DNA of 64,000 nucleotides, from the NCBI GenBank assembly GCA_900315975.1, contig ONBA01000003.1, positions 58,996 to 122,995 of the forward strand, in the 5' to 3' direction. The translations under genes and the position numbers were made by a program. Numbering within the stretch: the first letter of the stretch is position 1; each line of letters opens with the position of its first letter. Below are positions 52,248-61,207 of the stretch, piece by piece. The notes below the pieces were generated by a model, which saw only the letters and a list, made by a program, of their open reading frames with translations, ran no database searches and was not told where the DNA came from. This stretch comes from an uncultured Ruminococcus sp. (GTDB taxonomy: Bacteria > Bacillota_A > Clostridia > Oscillospirales > Ruminococcaceae).

Positions 52248-52280
52248 AAAAAAGCAGGTACGTATGTACCTGCTTTTTTT
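52248..52280. terminator. Bidirectional terminator, SPFH / AspT exporter
   Basis: GCAGGTAC (52254-52261) pairs with GTACCTGC (52266-52273) around a GTAT loop, with A and T tracts on both sides. It ends the SPFH operon and the whole fumarate-reductase cluster, which converge here. Confidence 0.93.
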
Positions 52281-52333
52281 ATGATGAAACTCCGAGACGG
52301 CATTTCCTACCCTGTCGGGCAGAACAGCCTCTG

Positions 52334-53581
52334 CTACTTGAATATTATTATAAGGAACTGCGATACCAGTACTACTGAAATAAGTGCTACAGGATATGTT
52401 GCTGCATATGCTGACGCTACATCCTCTGTACCGGCTGTGCTGATAAGTGTTCCGAGTGCAGGAGTTGATGTCATACCGCCTGTGATTGAACCGAGGTTGT
52501 TAAGAAGATTCAGTTTGAGAAGGAACTTCGCTACGAAGAAGCCGATTATCATCGGTACGATAGTCATTATCATTCCGTAGAGGAAGTATATAGGCTGGAA
52601 GTACTCTGCAAACTTTGCTCCGCCTGACACGCCTGCACCGATAAGGAAGAACATAAGTCCAAGCTCACGGAATACTTTAAGAGTTGTGTCCTTTGGCATG
52701 ATACTTATGCTGCCGATGCGTCCGAAATGTCCGAAAAGAAGTGCTACAAGCAGGCAGCCGCCTGTTGTTGAGAGTGAGAAGTTTCCAAACTTGAATGAAC
52801 CGATTATGATTCCGAATACTGCTGCAAGTGCAAAAGGCATAATGCCAAAGTCGTCCATGTGGATAAGCTTCTTGTCAGATTTCATCTGCTTTGACTTCTT
52901 CTCCTTCACAGTAAGAAGCTCACGCTCTTTAGCCATATCAGCCTTCATTATCTTAGGTACGAGCTGAACAAAGAGAACAACTCCGATTACTCCGAAAATA
53001 TATGCGATTCCATAGCCTACTGATACAAGTCCTTCAAGCTCAGGTCCTACAGCGTCCTTAGCAGCTGAGAATCCGGGGGTACTTGTAAGAGCACCGGAAA
53101 GAAGTCCGGTCATGAGAGCGGTAAACTCCTTTGTATCGAGGTCTGTGAAGTTTCTGCCGACGAGAATACAGCCTGCGCAGGCAAGTCCGCCGCTGAGAAT
53201 AATTACGACCGCGAGGAGAACATAAGACTTGAAGTTCTTCTTGAAATTCGCAAAGAAGTTAGGTCCTGCAATGAATCCTACCGCCGATACGAAGAGGATA
53301 AGTCCGAGGTTATCGACTATTTTCAGTGCCGAATCAACGAATGATACGTCCGCGAGGACCTCACCGTTTGCACCTTTCTGACTTACCACAAGCTGAGTCA
53401 TAAGCTCATCGTGGAAGAGCATTCCGTAAGCAAGTGCAACTATAAATACTCCGGCTGTTCCGAGTGAAACGCCCTTGATAGTGATTCTTCCCAGTATATA
53501 GCCAAGTGCCGATATGAGAAGGACTGAAAGCATCAGGAAACCGACGCTTTTTATGGTAAGTATACCATCAAATAATTCCAT
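52334..53581 (-). CDS. AspT/YidE-family transporter without RCK domains, candidate succinate exporter
   Basis: A 415-residue, ~10-helix membrane protein of the aspartate:alanine exchanger family. Each half has the AspT duplicated pattern: TGLLSGALTSTPGFSAA (~165) and ITGGMTSTPALGTLIS (~370). The usual central pair of TrkA-C/RCK domains is replaced by a short charged linker (~212-245), so regulation by those domains is lost. The family includes the succinate exporter SucE of Corynebacterium. It is the last gene of the cluster that makes succinate, 70 bases after the fumarate reductase flavoprotein. Succinate (or succinate/fumarate exchange) is inferred from context. Confidence 0.75.
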   Translation of the reverse strand: MELFDGILTIKSVGFLMLSVLLISALGYILGRITIKGVSLGTAGVFIVALAYGMLFHDELMTQLVVSQKGANGEVLADVSFVDSALKIVDNLGLILFVSAVGFIAGPNFFANFKKNFKSYVLLAVVIILSGGLACAGCILVGRNFTDLDTKEFTALMTGLLSGALTSTPGFSAAKDAVGPELEGLVSVGYGIAYIFGVIGVVLFVQLVPKIMKADMAKERELLTVKEKKSKQMKSDKKLIHMDDFGIMPFALAAVFGIIIGSFKFGNFSLSTTGGCLLVALLFGHFGRIGSISIMPKDTTLKVFRELGLMFFLIGAGVSGGAKFAEYFQPIYFLYGMIMTIVPMIIGFFVAKFLLKLNLLNNLGSITGGMTSTPALGTLISTAGTEDVASAYAATYPVALISVVLVSQFLIIIFK

Positions 53582-53615
53582 TTTTACACTTTCTTTCTAT
53601 TTGAATATACATAAC

Positions 53616-53642
53616 TTTCGGGACGTTCAAAACGTCCCGAAA
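53616..53642 (-). promoter_or_regulatory. Hairpin between the flavoprotein gene and the exporter
   Basis: A perfect 12-bp stem TTTCGGGACGTT/AACGTCCCGAAA with a 3-base loop. No U tract follows on the minus strand, so it more likely adjusts exporter expression (attenuation or processing, mRNA end protection) than ends transcription. Confidence 0.6.
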
Positions 53643-53651
53643 AATTTTCTA

Positions 53652-55256
53652 TTACTTGTCTTTTCTTGCGTAGTGCGGGAGAAGCATAGGTGAAACAGTT
53701 TCATTTGCTACGCCTGCTGCTGCAAGTTCCTTGTTGAACTTCTCGATATGGTCGAGTGTGAGCTTTGCGGGAACTGCTGTTTCCTTTGCCTTTGCAGCTG
53801 CGTGTATACCTGCGTTTCTGCCGAATACGATAACGTCGAGGAGTGAGTTGCCCATGAGACGGTTTCTGCCGTGAATACCGCCTGCTACCTCTCCGGCTGC
53901 GTAGAGATTTTCAACATCTGTTGCACAGTCGTCAGAGATATTAAGACCGCCGTTCTGATAGTGGAGAGTAGGATAAACGAGGATAGGCTCCTTGCGGATA
54001 TCTATGCCGTACTTACCGAACATACGCATCATTGCAGGGATACGCTTCTCGATAGTACCCTCTCCGTTCTTGTACTCGATCATAGGTGTATCGAGCCATA
54101 CTGCCTTGCCGAGAGATGTTTCAACACCCTTGCCGCGTTCTGTACACTCACGAATGATCGATGCAGCTGTTACATCACGTGTCTCAAGGGGGTGCATGAA
54201 TACGTCGCCGTCGATATTTACGAGTTTAGCACCGAGTGAACGTACCTTTTCAGTAACGAGTGCACCAAATATCTGCTCAGGATAGCCTGTACCTGTCGGG
54301 TGATACTGAAGTGTATCAGCGTAAAGAAGGCTTGCGCCAACTCTGTAGCCGAGAATAAGACCGTCAGCTGTTGCACCGTAGTGGTTTGATGTCGGGAATC
54401 CCTGATAGTGAAGACGTCCGGCACCGCCTGTTGCAATAATAACTGTCTTAGCGCGTGCAACGAGGAGCTGCTTTGTCTCCATGTTCATGAGAACCGCACC
54501 TGCTGCCTTACCGTTTTCGTCAAGGATTATCTCAACTGCTGCTGTGAAATCAACAACCGGTATTCCTCTGTTGATAACTTCGTCACGGAGAGTACGCATT
54601 ATCTCTGCACCTGAATAGTCCTTAGCAGCGTGCATACGCTTGCGGGAAGTACCGCCGCCGTGAGTTGTTACCATTGTGCCGTCTGCTTCCTTATCAAACT
54701 CAACGCCGAGCTTGTTAAGCCACTGTATAGCCTCAGGAGCCTTGGTTACAAGCTTTGCAACAAGCTCAGGCTTTGCAGCGAAATGTCCGCCGCCGAAAGC
54801 ATCGAGGAAGTGGATAGCGGGAGAATCGTTAGGCTTGTCGGCAGCCTGTATTCCGCCCTCAGCCATCATGGTGTTAGCGTCGCCTATACGAAGCTTTGTT
54901 ACTATCATTGCCTTTACGCCTGCTTCGTCAGCCTCGATAGCTGCTGATGCACCTGCACCACCGCCGCCGATGATGAGCACATCTGTATCGTAGTCAGGAT
55001 TTTCGAGGTCTGCGTCAGCCGCAGTTATGCGGCTCTTGCCCTGAAGAAGCTCTGCAAGCTGTGTAGGTACCTTATCGCCCTTGTTTACGCCTGCGGAGAG
55101 AACTGTGAACTCGTCCTGCTTATAATCGGGGTGGAAATGAGCGAGAAGATCGTCCTTCTCCTCAGCTGTCATACGTCTTGGTTCGAGAGCAGCGTTCTCG
55201 GCTCTCTTTTCTGCAACTATCTTTGCAAGCTCATTGAGCTTTTCTATCTTGTACAT
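53652..55256 (-). CDS. Soluble fumarate reductase flavoprotein subunit (FrdA/TfrA-like)
   Basis: A 534-residue FAD protein reducing fumarate to succinate. An N-terminal extension (~1-90) precedes the FAD-binding IGGGGAGASAA (~96-106). The block that carries the covalent-FAD His in SdhA/FrdA (HTVAAQGG) reads NTMMAEGG (~128-135), so FAD is probably non-covalent. Substrate-site landmarks are present: HGGGTSRKRMHAA, QYHPTGTGYP, TRDVTAA and the Arg-rich GRNRLMGNSLLD. The SdhA C-terminal helical domain is largely absent. It is encoded after its Fe-S partner with 12 bases between and with no membrane-anchor gene nearby, so the enzyme should be cytosolic. Confidence 0.85.
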   Translation of the reverse strand: MYKIEKLNELAKIVAEKRAENAALEPRRMTAEEKDDLLAHFHPDYKQDEFTVLSAGVNKGDKVPTQLAELLQGKSRITAADADLENPDYDTDVLIIGGGGAGASAAIEADEAGVKAMIVTKLRIGDANTMMAEGGIQAADKPNDSPAIHFLDAFGGGHFAAKPELVAKLVTKAPEAIQWLNKLGVEFDKEADGTMVTTHGGGTSRKRMHAAKDYSGAEIMRTLRDEVINRGIPVVDFTAAVEIILDENGKAAGAVLMNMETKQLLVARAKTVIIATGGAGRLHYQGFPTSNHYGATADGLILGYRVGASLLYADTLQYHPTGTGYPEQIFGALVTEKVRSLGAKLVNIDGDVFMHPLETRDVTAASIIRECTERGKGVETSLGKAVWLDTPMIEYKNGEGTIEKRIPAMMRMFGKYGIDIRKEPILVYPTLHYQNGGLNISDDCATDVENLYAAGEVAGGIHGRNRLMGNSLLDVIVFGRNAGIHAAAKAKETAVPAKLTLDHIEKFNKELAAAGVANETVSPMLLPHYARKDK

Positions 55257-55268
55257 ATCTGCTCCCCC

Positions 55269-55952
55269 TTACTTCTCGATCTCGCGGTGGTTGTACATAT
55301 CCTTGAGCTCGTCAACATTTGTTACAGCCTTGGACATGAGTTCAGCCATCTTATCGTTGAAAATTCCTTCGTTGATCTCGTTTACACGGTCGTTGAGGTG
55401 ACCGCACTCGGGAGCGATATACTTGCCGTTGAGACGTCTTGCGAGCATTGCTACCTGCGGGTGAGATATTCCTGCGGGACAGCGTGATGAACATACTCCG
55501 CACATTACGCAGTCGAAGCTCTCCTCTGCACACTTCTCATACTCGCCGCGCTGAGCGTATGCGATATACTGCATAACATTCAGCTCCTGTGTGCAAGCCT
55601 TAGTGCAGGCATTGCAGCCGATACAGCTGTATATCTCAGGGTAAAGCTGCATCATGATCTGCTGATCGGGCTTTATCTCCTCGATGTTGTAAACTCTCTT
55701 TTCAAGCGGGAAGAAAGGAAGTGTAGCAACGTACATACCCTCCTGCACCTCTGTCTGGCAGGCAAGACATCCGTGGAGCTCTACCTCACCCTTGATTCTG
55801 TATATTGTAGCACACGCGCCGCAGAATCCGTTACGGCAGCCGCAGCCTCTTACAAGCTCATAGCCTGCATACTCCATAGCAGTCATTATCGTAAGACCCG
55901 CCGGCACTTCATACTTTTTGCCGAACAGGTAGACATTCAACATATTATCCAT
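55269..55952 (-). CDS. Fumarate reductase iron-sulfur subunit (FrdB/TfrB-like, lacking the CCG domain)
   Basis: A 227-residue protein. The N-terminal plant-type 2Fe-2S domain uses Cys37, 39, 44 and 47 with further Cys62/65. Two CxxCxxCxxxC ferredoxin motifs follow (Cys110-120 and Cys148-158). SdhB/FrdB has one 3Fe-4S site; here both look like 4Fe-4S sites. It starts behind AAGGAGGAG. Methanogen TfrB has an additional C-terminal CCG (HdrB/D-like) half; that half is missing here, while a free-standing HdrB is encoded upstream in the same operon. It should relay electrons to the flavoprotein encoded next. Confidence 0.85.
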   Translation of the reverse strand: MDNMLNVYLFGKKYEVPAGLTIMTAMEYAGYELVRGCGCRNGFCGACATIYRIKGEVELHGCLACQTEVQEGMYVATLPFFPLEKRVYNIEEIKPDQQIMMQLYPEIYSCIGCNACTKACTQELNVMQYIAYAQRGEYEKCAEESFDCVMCGVCSSRCPAGISHPQVAMLARRLNGKYIAPECGHLNDRVNEINEGIFNDKMAELMSKAVTNVDELKDMYNHREIEK

Positions 55953-55967
55953 GTTTAGCTCTCCTCC

Positions 55968-56795
55968 TTAATACTCGTCAGGCAGCTCGTCAAGCTGATC
56001 GAAACGGAAAACAGGTCCGTCCTTGCAGACATACTTGTTGCCGATATTGCAGCGTCCGCACTTTCCTACACCGCACTTCATACGAAGCTCCATAGTGGTG
56101 TAAACCTGAGTCTCGGTGAAACCAAGCTCCTTTAAACCTGCAAGTGTGAACTTTATCATGATAGGCGGTCCGCATACGAGGACTGTCTTGCTTGTTGAAG
56201 GAGCAAGCTCCTTAACGTAATTCGGAACGAATCCTACGTGACCGTCCCAGCCCTCCTGAGCATTGTCTATAGTCAGGTTGACCTGAATATTCGGGTCAGC
56301 CATCCACTCGTCGATTATTTCCTGATAGTCAACGAGGTCGTCCTTTGAACGTGAACCGTAGATTACCTGTACGTCGCCGTAGTTTGCTCTGTTATCGCGG
56401 ACGTAGTTGATTACCGAGCGGAGCGGTGCAAGACCGATACCGCCGGCAATGAAGAGAAGGTCCTTGCCCTTGAGGTCGCCCTCAACAGGGAAAGCGTTGC
56501 CGTAAGGTCCGCGGATAGTTATCTGCTGTCCGACGTCCATAGCGTGAAGCCACTCAGTAAGGCAGCCGCACTTCTTTATGCTGAATTCCATGAATTCCTT
56601 ATTTGTCGGGGAAGATGTTATTGAGAACATTGCCTCGCCCACACCCGGGATAGAAAGCATCGCACACTGACCCGGCATATGCTCGAACACCTTGCCTCCC
56701 TCGGGAGATACCACACGGAATGTCTTAACATCGGGAGTATCCTGTCTGATATCGGTAACAACACCTATATATGGTATTAATGTATCGTTATTCAT
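55968..56795 (-). CDS. flxA: FAD/NAD(P)-binding oxidoreductase subunit (FlxA-like)
   Basis: A 275-residue protein of the ferredoxin-NADP-reductase superfamily. I start it at the ATG at 56795, which overlaps the upstream stop by one base and has GGAGG seven bases before it; a longer frame back to 56861 adds out-of-family residues. The FAD-binding barrel has MFSITSSP (RxYS-like) and the NAD-binding half AGGIGLAPLRSVI and VLVCGPPIM. Four C-terminal cysteines (MKCGVGKCGRCNIGNKYVC) form a PyrK-type 2Fe-2S site. It is the NADH entry point of the complex. Confidence 0.85.
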   Translation of the reverse strand: MNNDTLIPYIGVVTDIRQDTPDVKTFRVVSPEGGKVFEHMPGQCAMLSIPGVGEAMFSITSSPTNKEFMEFSIKKCGCLTEWLHAMDVGQQITIRGPYGNAFPVEGDLKGKDLLFIAGGIGLAPLRSVINYVRDNRANYGDVQVIYGSRSKDDLVDYQEIIDEWMADPNIQVNLTIDNAQEGWDGHVGFVPNYVKELAPSTSKTVLVCGPPIMIKFTLAGLKELGFTETQVYTTMELRMKCGVGKCGRCNIGNKYVCKDGPVFRFDQLDELPDEY

Positions 56796-57814
56796 CACTT
56801 GACCTCCAATGCTTTCATTACCTTGACGATGTTCATCGAGATAGGACACTTGGAAAGACATCTTCCGCAGCCTACGCAGCCGAACTCGCCATTGTTGTTT
56901 GCGGGGAAATATACCAGCTTATGCATGAATCTCTGACGGAAACGCTCAAGCTGTGTGAGACGCGGATTTCCGTGTGCCATTTTCGTGAAGTCTGAATACA
57001 TACACGAATCCCAGCAGCGGAAACGCTTGATACCGTGTCCGGTGTCGAAGTCTCTGATATCGTAGCACTGGCAGGTCGGGCAGACGAATGTACAGGTTCC
57101 GCAGCCGAGACAAGCCTCTGAGAGGTCTGCCCACTTATCGGAATTGAAGTACTCGTTGAGCTTATCGCCGCCGAAATTCTCAGTTGAAAGCTTTGCAAGC
57201 GGGAGCTTTTCCATTATAGCTCTTGCCTGTTCCTGAACCTCGCTGAGCTTTGTTGCGTCACCCTCTTCAAGCATTGAAGAGATCGAATCTATAAATGCCT
57301 GACCCTTGTCATTGTTAGCAAGGAAGAAGATATTCTCGCCGTCGTCGAAGCAGGCAGCGTCTCCCTCGGGAACAGTCGGGTCGATGCCGAAAGTCTTGCA
57401 GAAGCAGGTCTCGGCAGGTCTTGTACAAGCCATTGTCACAACAGTGCCGTGGTCGCGGCGGTTCTTATAGAAGCTGTCGACCGGTTCAACGAGAAATACC
57501 TTGTCGAGAATAGTGAAGCTTCTTGCATCGCAGGCGCGAACTCCGAATACGACGAAGTCTTCGCACTCCTCACGAACGTCCTTTACCTCGATATTCTTGC
57601 CTTCCATTTTGAAGTCAACGAGGTTTTCGGTCTGCGGGAAGAAGAAGTCCTTTGCGCTGCGGACTGTGTTCAGCTCTTTTGTAAGTGTCATTCCGCTCTC
57701 GTACTTCTTGTACTCAGCAGCACCGTCTTCGCGGTCGGCAGGGATATAAAGAGTCTGCTTTGCGGTGATTGCGTCAAACAGTTCACCAAGCTTTGATTTT
57801 GATATTTTCAGCAT
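56795..57814 (-). CDS. flxB: 4Fe-4S protein, AsrA/FlxB-like subunit
   Basis: A 339-residue Fe-S protein. The N-terminal ~220 residues are of the AsrA/hydrogenase-beta type, with several cysteines (VVFGVRACDARS, TRPAETCFCKTFG). The C-terminal ~110 residues hold two 4Fe-4S motifs, CLGCGTCTFVCPTCQC and CVGCGRCLSKCP. Its stop overlaps the FlxA-like start (TGATG), and its ATG overlaps the stop of the previous gene at 57814. Such proteins link the NADH module to HdrA in Flx-Hdr complexes. B versus C naming follows gene order and is tentative. Confidence 0.78.
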   Translation of the reverse strand: MLKISKSKLGELFDAITAKQTLYIPADREDGAAEYKKYESGMTLTKELNTVRSAKDFFFPQTENLVDFKMEGKNIEVKDVREECEDFVVFGVRACDARSFTILDKVFLVEPVDSFYKNRRDHGTVVTMACTRPAETCFCKTFGIDPTVPEGDAACFDDGENIFFLANNDKGQAFIDSISSMLEEGDATKLSEVQEQARAIMEKLPLAKLSTENFGGDKLNEYFNSDKWADLSEACLGCGTCTFVCPTCQCYDIRDFDTGHGIKRFRCWDSCMYSDFTKMAHGNPRLTQLERFRQRFMHKLVYFPANNNGEFGCVGCGRCLSKCPISMNIVKVMKALEVK

Positions 57815-58785
57815 TACTCAACTCCCCTTTCGTGAACGATAGAAGGCTCGCAGTCTTCCTTTGTATAATCTGTAAGGGGCGCTCTTGATGTTGTATCTGC
57901 GCCTGCCTGATATTCACCGTAAAGCTCGTTGATGTCCTTGATGAACTTGCGGTTGAGCAGATGAAGCGGGATATGCTGCGGACATACTCGTGAGCATTCG
58001 CCGCAGTCTGTACATCTTCCTGCAACATGGAATGCGCGGATTATGTGGAACATATTCTCCTCGAAGCTGTCGGCAGCAGCCTTGTTCGAGATACCGGAAT
58101 TCGGGTTATCGAATACACAATTCTCGCATGTGCAGGCAGGACATACGTTTCTGCACGCATTGCAGCGTATGCACTTTGAAAGCTGCTCGCGCCAGAAATC
58201 GAAACGCTCCTGAGCGGTCATATTTTCAAGCTTTTCAACCATGTCGAAACGGTTTGAATCAAGAACATCTCCGTCCTCACCTATAAGCTCGTCGTATGCA
58301 ACGTGCTTCTTACTCTTGCATGAAGCGCACTTATCGAGTACAGCCTCATAGAATGGCATAGTCTCTGTGCCGTAGAGAGTTTCTATCTTGAGGGTGTAGT
58401 CCTCATTCTTCACGCTGATGATACCTGTTATTCCCTTTGCCTTTATCTTTTCGATATCAAGCTTAGGACCGCCGGGAATTCCCACTGCGTACACTTTTTC
58501 GCGGTCAATGCGGTGCTCCTTTACGAGCTGATTGAAGCTGTAGGTATCGCAAGGCTTGAGGAAAGCGAGTATCTTGCCTTCCTTAGCAGTCTCCTTAACG
58601 AGATACTTTGAAACGTTTGCAGCTGTGAAATCGTCGAACACAAAATCACGCTCAAGCTCCTCCGCACTGGTGAATACAGCGGGAGTTATATCATATGCGA
58701 ATTCGCCCTTTTTCCAGCCGATAACACGGTCAACAGTGCCGTCAGCAAGGAGCTGTTTCGCTTTAGCTATCATTGTTTCCTGCAT
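57814..58785 (-). CDS. flxC: 4Fe-4S protein, FdhB/FrhB-like (FlxC-like) subunit
   Basis: A 323-residue Fe-S protein. The N-terminal part resembles the F420-hydrogenase/formate-dehydrogenase beta family, with FLKPCDTYS and DKCASCKSKKHVAYDE. Two ferredoxin motifs follow, CIRCNACRNVCPACTCENC (~207) and CTDCGECSRVCP (~258). The start overlaps the end of the MvhD/FlxD gene by 16 bases, indicating strict co-translation. With the FlxB-like protein it would form the electron wire between the FAD/NAD subunit and FlxD-HdrA. Confidence 0.78.
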   Translation of the reverse strand: MQETMIAKAKQLLADGTVDRVIGWKKGEFAYDITPAVFTSAEELERDFVFDDFTAANVSKYLVKETAKEGKILAFLKPCDTYSFNQLVKEHRIDREKVYAVGIPGGPKLDIEKIKAKGITGIISVKNEDYTLKIETLYGTETMPFYEAVLDKCASCKSKKHVAYDELIGEDGDVLDSNRFDMVEKLENMTAQERFDFWREQLSKCIRCNACRNVCPACTCENCVFDNPNSGISNKAAADSFEENMFHIIRAFHVAGRCTDCGECSRVCPQHIPLHLLNRKFIKDINELYGEYQAGADTTSRAPLTDYTKEDCEPSIVHERGVE

Positions 58786-59210
58786 CGTAAGTCCTCCAAT
58801 CTGCGGTTAGGTCCGAGAGCCTTCACGTCTGCTGTGAACTGCTCCATAGTTGCTGCGAACTTAGCACCTTCAGCAGCAGATACCCATTCAAGGCGTGTAC
58901 GGTTTCTCTCGATACCGAGGAAATCGAGCATACTGTAGAGAAGGGTTATTCTGCGGCGGGTGAAGTAGTTACCGGATGTGTAGTGGCAGTCGCCGGGGTG
59001 GCAGCCGCATATGATAACGCCGTCAGCACCCTTCTGGAAAGCTCTGAGAATGAACATCGGGTTAACTCTGCATGAGCAGGGAACTCTGATTATCTTAACG
59101 TTTGTGGGGTAATTCAGTCTGTTGGTACCTGAGAGGTCGGCTCCCGCATATGAACACCAGTTGCAGCAGAAAGCGACTATTACAGGCTCAAAATTATCAT
59201 TTACTTGCAT
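58770..59210 (-). CDS. flxD: MvhD/FlxD-type electron-transfer protein (2Fe-2S)
   Basis: A 146-residue protein, essentially a whole MvhD domain: FCCNWCSYAGAD (~14-25), RVPCSCRVNP (~42-51) and CGCHPGDCHYTSGN (~68-81) supply the 2Fe-2S ligands. In MvhAGD-HdrABC the MvhD subunit hands electrons to HdrA; here it would take them from the Flx proteins, since no hydrogenase genes are present. Its start overlaps the hdrA end by 10 bases. Confidence 0.92.
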   Translation of the reverse strand: MQVNDNFEPVIVAFCCNWCSYAGADLSGTNRLNYPTNVKIIRVPCSCRVNPMFILRAFQKGADGVIICGCHPGDCHYTSGNYFTRRRITLLYSMLDFLGIERNRTRLEWVSAAEGAKFAATMEQFTADVKALGPNRRLEDLRCRKQ

Positions 59211-61192
59211 ATTGCGTCTACCTCCGCCATTATCTGACTATTCGAGAATCCGCTCAGATCCATAGCACCTGAAGGACAAGCAACTGTACAAGCACCGCAT
59301 CCCTGACAAACTGCCGGGTTGACGCTTGCAACTCTGCGGACCTTAGTGGTACGGTCGGGCATTCTGAACTCCTTGTCGATGTATGTGATTGCTCCATAGG
59401 GGCATACCTTTTCGCATGATGAGCAGCCATTGCACATGAGCTCGTTTGAATGAGCTACACAAGGGTTGCAGGTGATACTGTTCTTACAGAGAAGACCTAT
59501 AGCCTTTGCTGCTGCTGCACTTCCCTGTGCGACTGTCTCAGGGATATCCTTGGGTCCCTGACAAGCGCCTGAGAGGAATATACCTGCTGTAGCACTTTCT
59601 ACAGGGCGGAGCTTCGGATGAGCTTCTGTGAAGAAGTCGTTTGTATCCATCTGTGTTGTGAGCATTGTTGCAAGCGGACGTGCTGTCTTGTCAGGCTCGA
59701 TAGCAGCTGCGAGTACTACCATATCAGCGTCGATGTGGAGCTGCTCGTTTGCAAGGAGGTCTGATGCCTGAACGTCTATCTTGCCGTCGGACTTAGGTGT
59801 AACCTTGCCGACCATGCCCTTGATGTAGTGGACATTGTACTGCTCAACTGCACGGCGGTAGAATTCGTCAAAGTTCTTACCGGGAGTACGTACATCTATG
59901 TAGAATACATAAACCTCAGTATCCGGATATTTCTCACGGATAAGCATTGCGTGCTTTGCAGTGTACATACAGCATATCTTTGAGCAGTATGGCTTACCCT
60001 TTTCATCGTCGCAGCGTGAACCTACGCACTGTATGAAAACGATAGTATGGGGGTGGCTCTTGTCAGAAGGACGAAGAAGAGTACCGCCGTTAGGACCTGC
60101 CGCATTCATAAGTCTCTCAAGCTCGAGAGAGGTTACAACGTCGGGACACTGATTATATGCAAATTCATCGTATTTATCAAGGTTTATCGGATTGAAGCCG
60201 GTCGCTACAACTATCGCACCGTACTTCTGCTCAATGATAGTATCCTGCTGCTTGTAGTCGATAGCACCTGCTGAACATACCTTTGAGCACACTCCGCACT
60301 TGCCTGTTTTAAGCATCATGCAGTAATTCGGGTCGATAGTTGCGACCTTCGGTACAGCCTGTGCGAATGGAATATACACTGCCGAGCGGTTATCGAGTCC
60401 CATGTTGAACTCGTTAGGTACCTTCTTCATCGGGCACTTTTCTGTACAAAGACCGCATCCTGTACACTTTGTCTCGTCAACATAGCGTGCCTTCTTCTTT
60501 ATCTTAACTGTGAAGTTGCCTACGAATCCGCTTACGTCCTCTACCTCGCTGAATGAGTGGATAGTGATATGCTCATTCTGTGAAGCCTCAACCATTTTAG
60601 GAGTGAGGATACAAGCTGCGCAGTCAAGAGTCGGGAAGGTCTTGTCTATCTGAGCCATTTTACCGCCGATGGTCGGCTGCTTTTCAACAATATCAACATC
60701 AAAACCTGCCTCTGCAATGTCGAGGGCAGTCTGAATGCCTGCGATACCTCCGCCGATAACGAGTGCACGCTTTACAACGGGACTCTCCATAGAGTTGAGC
60801 GGGGTATTCAGGTGGACCTTTGCAACTGCTGCCTTACCGAGGATTATAGCCTTTTCTGTAGCAGTAGCGATGTCCTTGTGAATCCATGAGCACTGCTCAC
60901 GGATATTCGCTATCTCGACGAGATAAGGGTTCAGACCTGCTGAAGCGGCAGCCTTTCTGAACGTATTCTCGTGCATACGGGGTGAGCATGAGCAGATAAC
61001 TACTCCTGAGAGTTTCTGCTCCTTGATAGCGTTTTTTACGAGCTCCTGTCCTGATTCGGAGCACATATACTGATAGTCCTGAGAGATGACGACTCCGGGC
61101 TCATGACCGAGCGCCTCTGCAACAGCTTTTACGTCTACCGTTGCGGCGATGTTAGTACCGCAGTGACAGACAAATACACCTATTCTCTGCAT
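59201..61192 (-). CDS. hdrA: Electron-bifurcating HdrA flavoprotein
   Basis: A 663-residue full-length HdrA. Residues 1-~130 are the N-terminal domain with its own cysteines (CHCGTN, MCSESG, CSCSPRMHE, REQCSW), as in the methanogen enzyme. Residues ~141-575 form the thioredoxin-reductase-like FAD domain: IGGGIAGIQTALD (~146), LDCAACILTPKM, and an inserted ferredoxin region (CTGCGLCTEKCP and CGVCSKVC). The C-terminus has two more 4Fe-4S motifs (CNGCSSCEKVCP, CQGCGACTVACP), the exit to ferredoxin. HdrA's FAD is the established bifurcation site. It starts behind AGGAGGAG, 15 bases after hdrC. Confidence 0.94.
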   Translation of the reverse strand: MQRIGVFVCHCGTNIAATVDVKAVAEALGHEPGVVISQDYQYMCSESGQELVKNAIKEQKLSGVVICSCSPRMHENTFRKAAASAGLNPYLVEIANIREQCSWIHKDIATATEKAIILGKAAVAKVHLNTPLNSMESPVVKRALVIGGGIAGIQTALDIAEAGFDVDIVEKQPTIGGKMAQIDKTFPTLDCAACILTPKMVEASQNEHITIHSFSEVEDVSGFVGNFTVKIKKKARYVDETKCTGCGLCTEKCPMKKVPNEFNMGLDNRSAVYIPFAQAVPKVATIDPNYCMMLKTGKCGVCSKVCSAGAIDYKQQDTIIEQKYGAIVVATGFNPINLDKYDEFAYNQCPDVVTSLELERLMNAAGPNGGTLLRPSDKSHPHTIVFIQCVGSRCDDEKGKPYCSKICCMYTAKHAMLIREKYPDTEVYVFYIDVRTPGKNFDEFYRRAVEQYNVHYIKGMVGKVTPKSDGKIDVQASDLLANEQLHIDADMVVLAAAIEPDKTARPLATMLTTQMDTNDFFTEAHPKLRPVESATAGIFLSGACQGPKDIPETVAQGSAAAAKAIGLLCKNSITCNPCVAHSNELMCNGCSSCEKVCPYGAITYIDKEFRMPDRTTKVRRVASVNPAVCQGCGACTVACPSGAMDLSGFSNSQIMAEVDAICK

Positions 61193-61207
61193 AGTATCGT
61201 CTCCTCC

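Noticed and set aside
55968..59210. A [NiFe] or [FeFe] hydrogenase feeding HdrA
   Set aside because: MvhD is present but no hydrogenase large subunit, L1/L2 motifs or H-cluster motifs occur; the FAD/NAD subunit instead indicates NADH.
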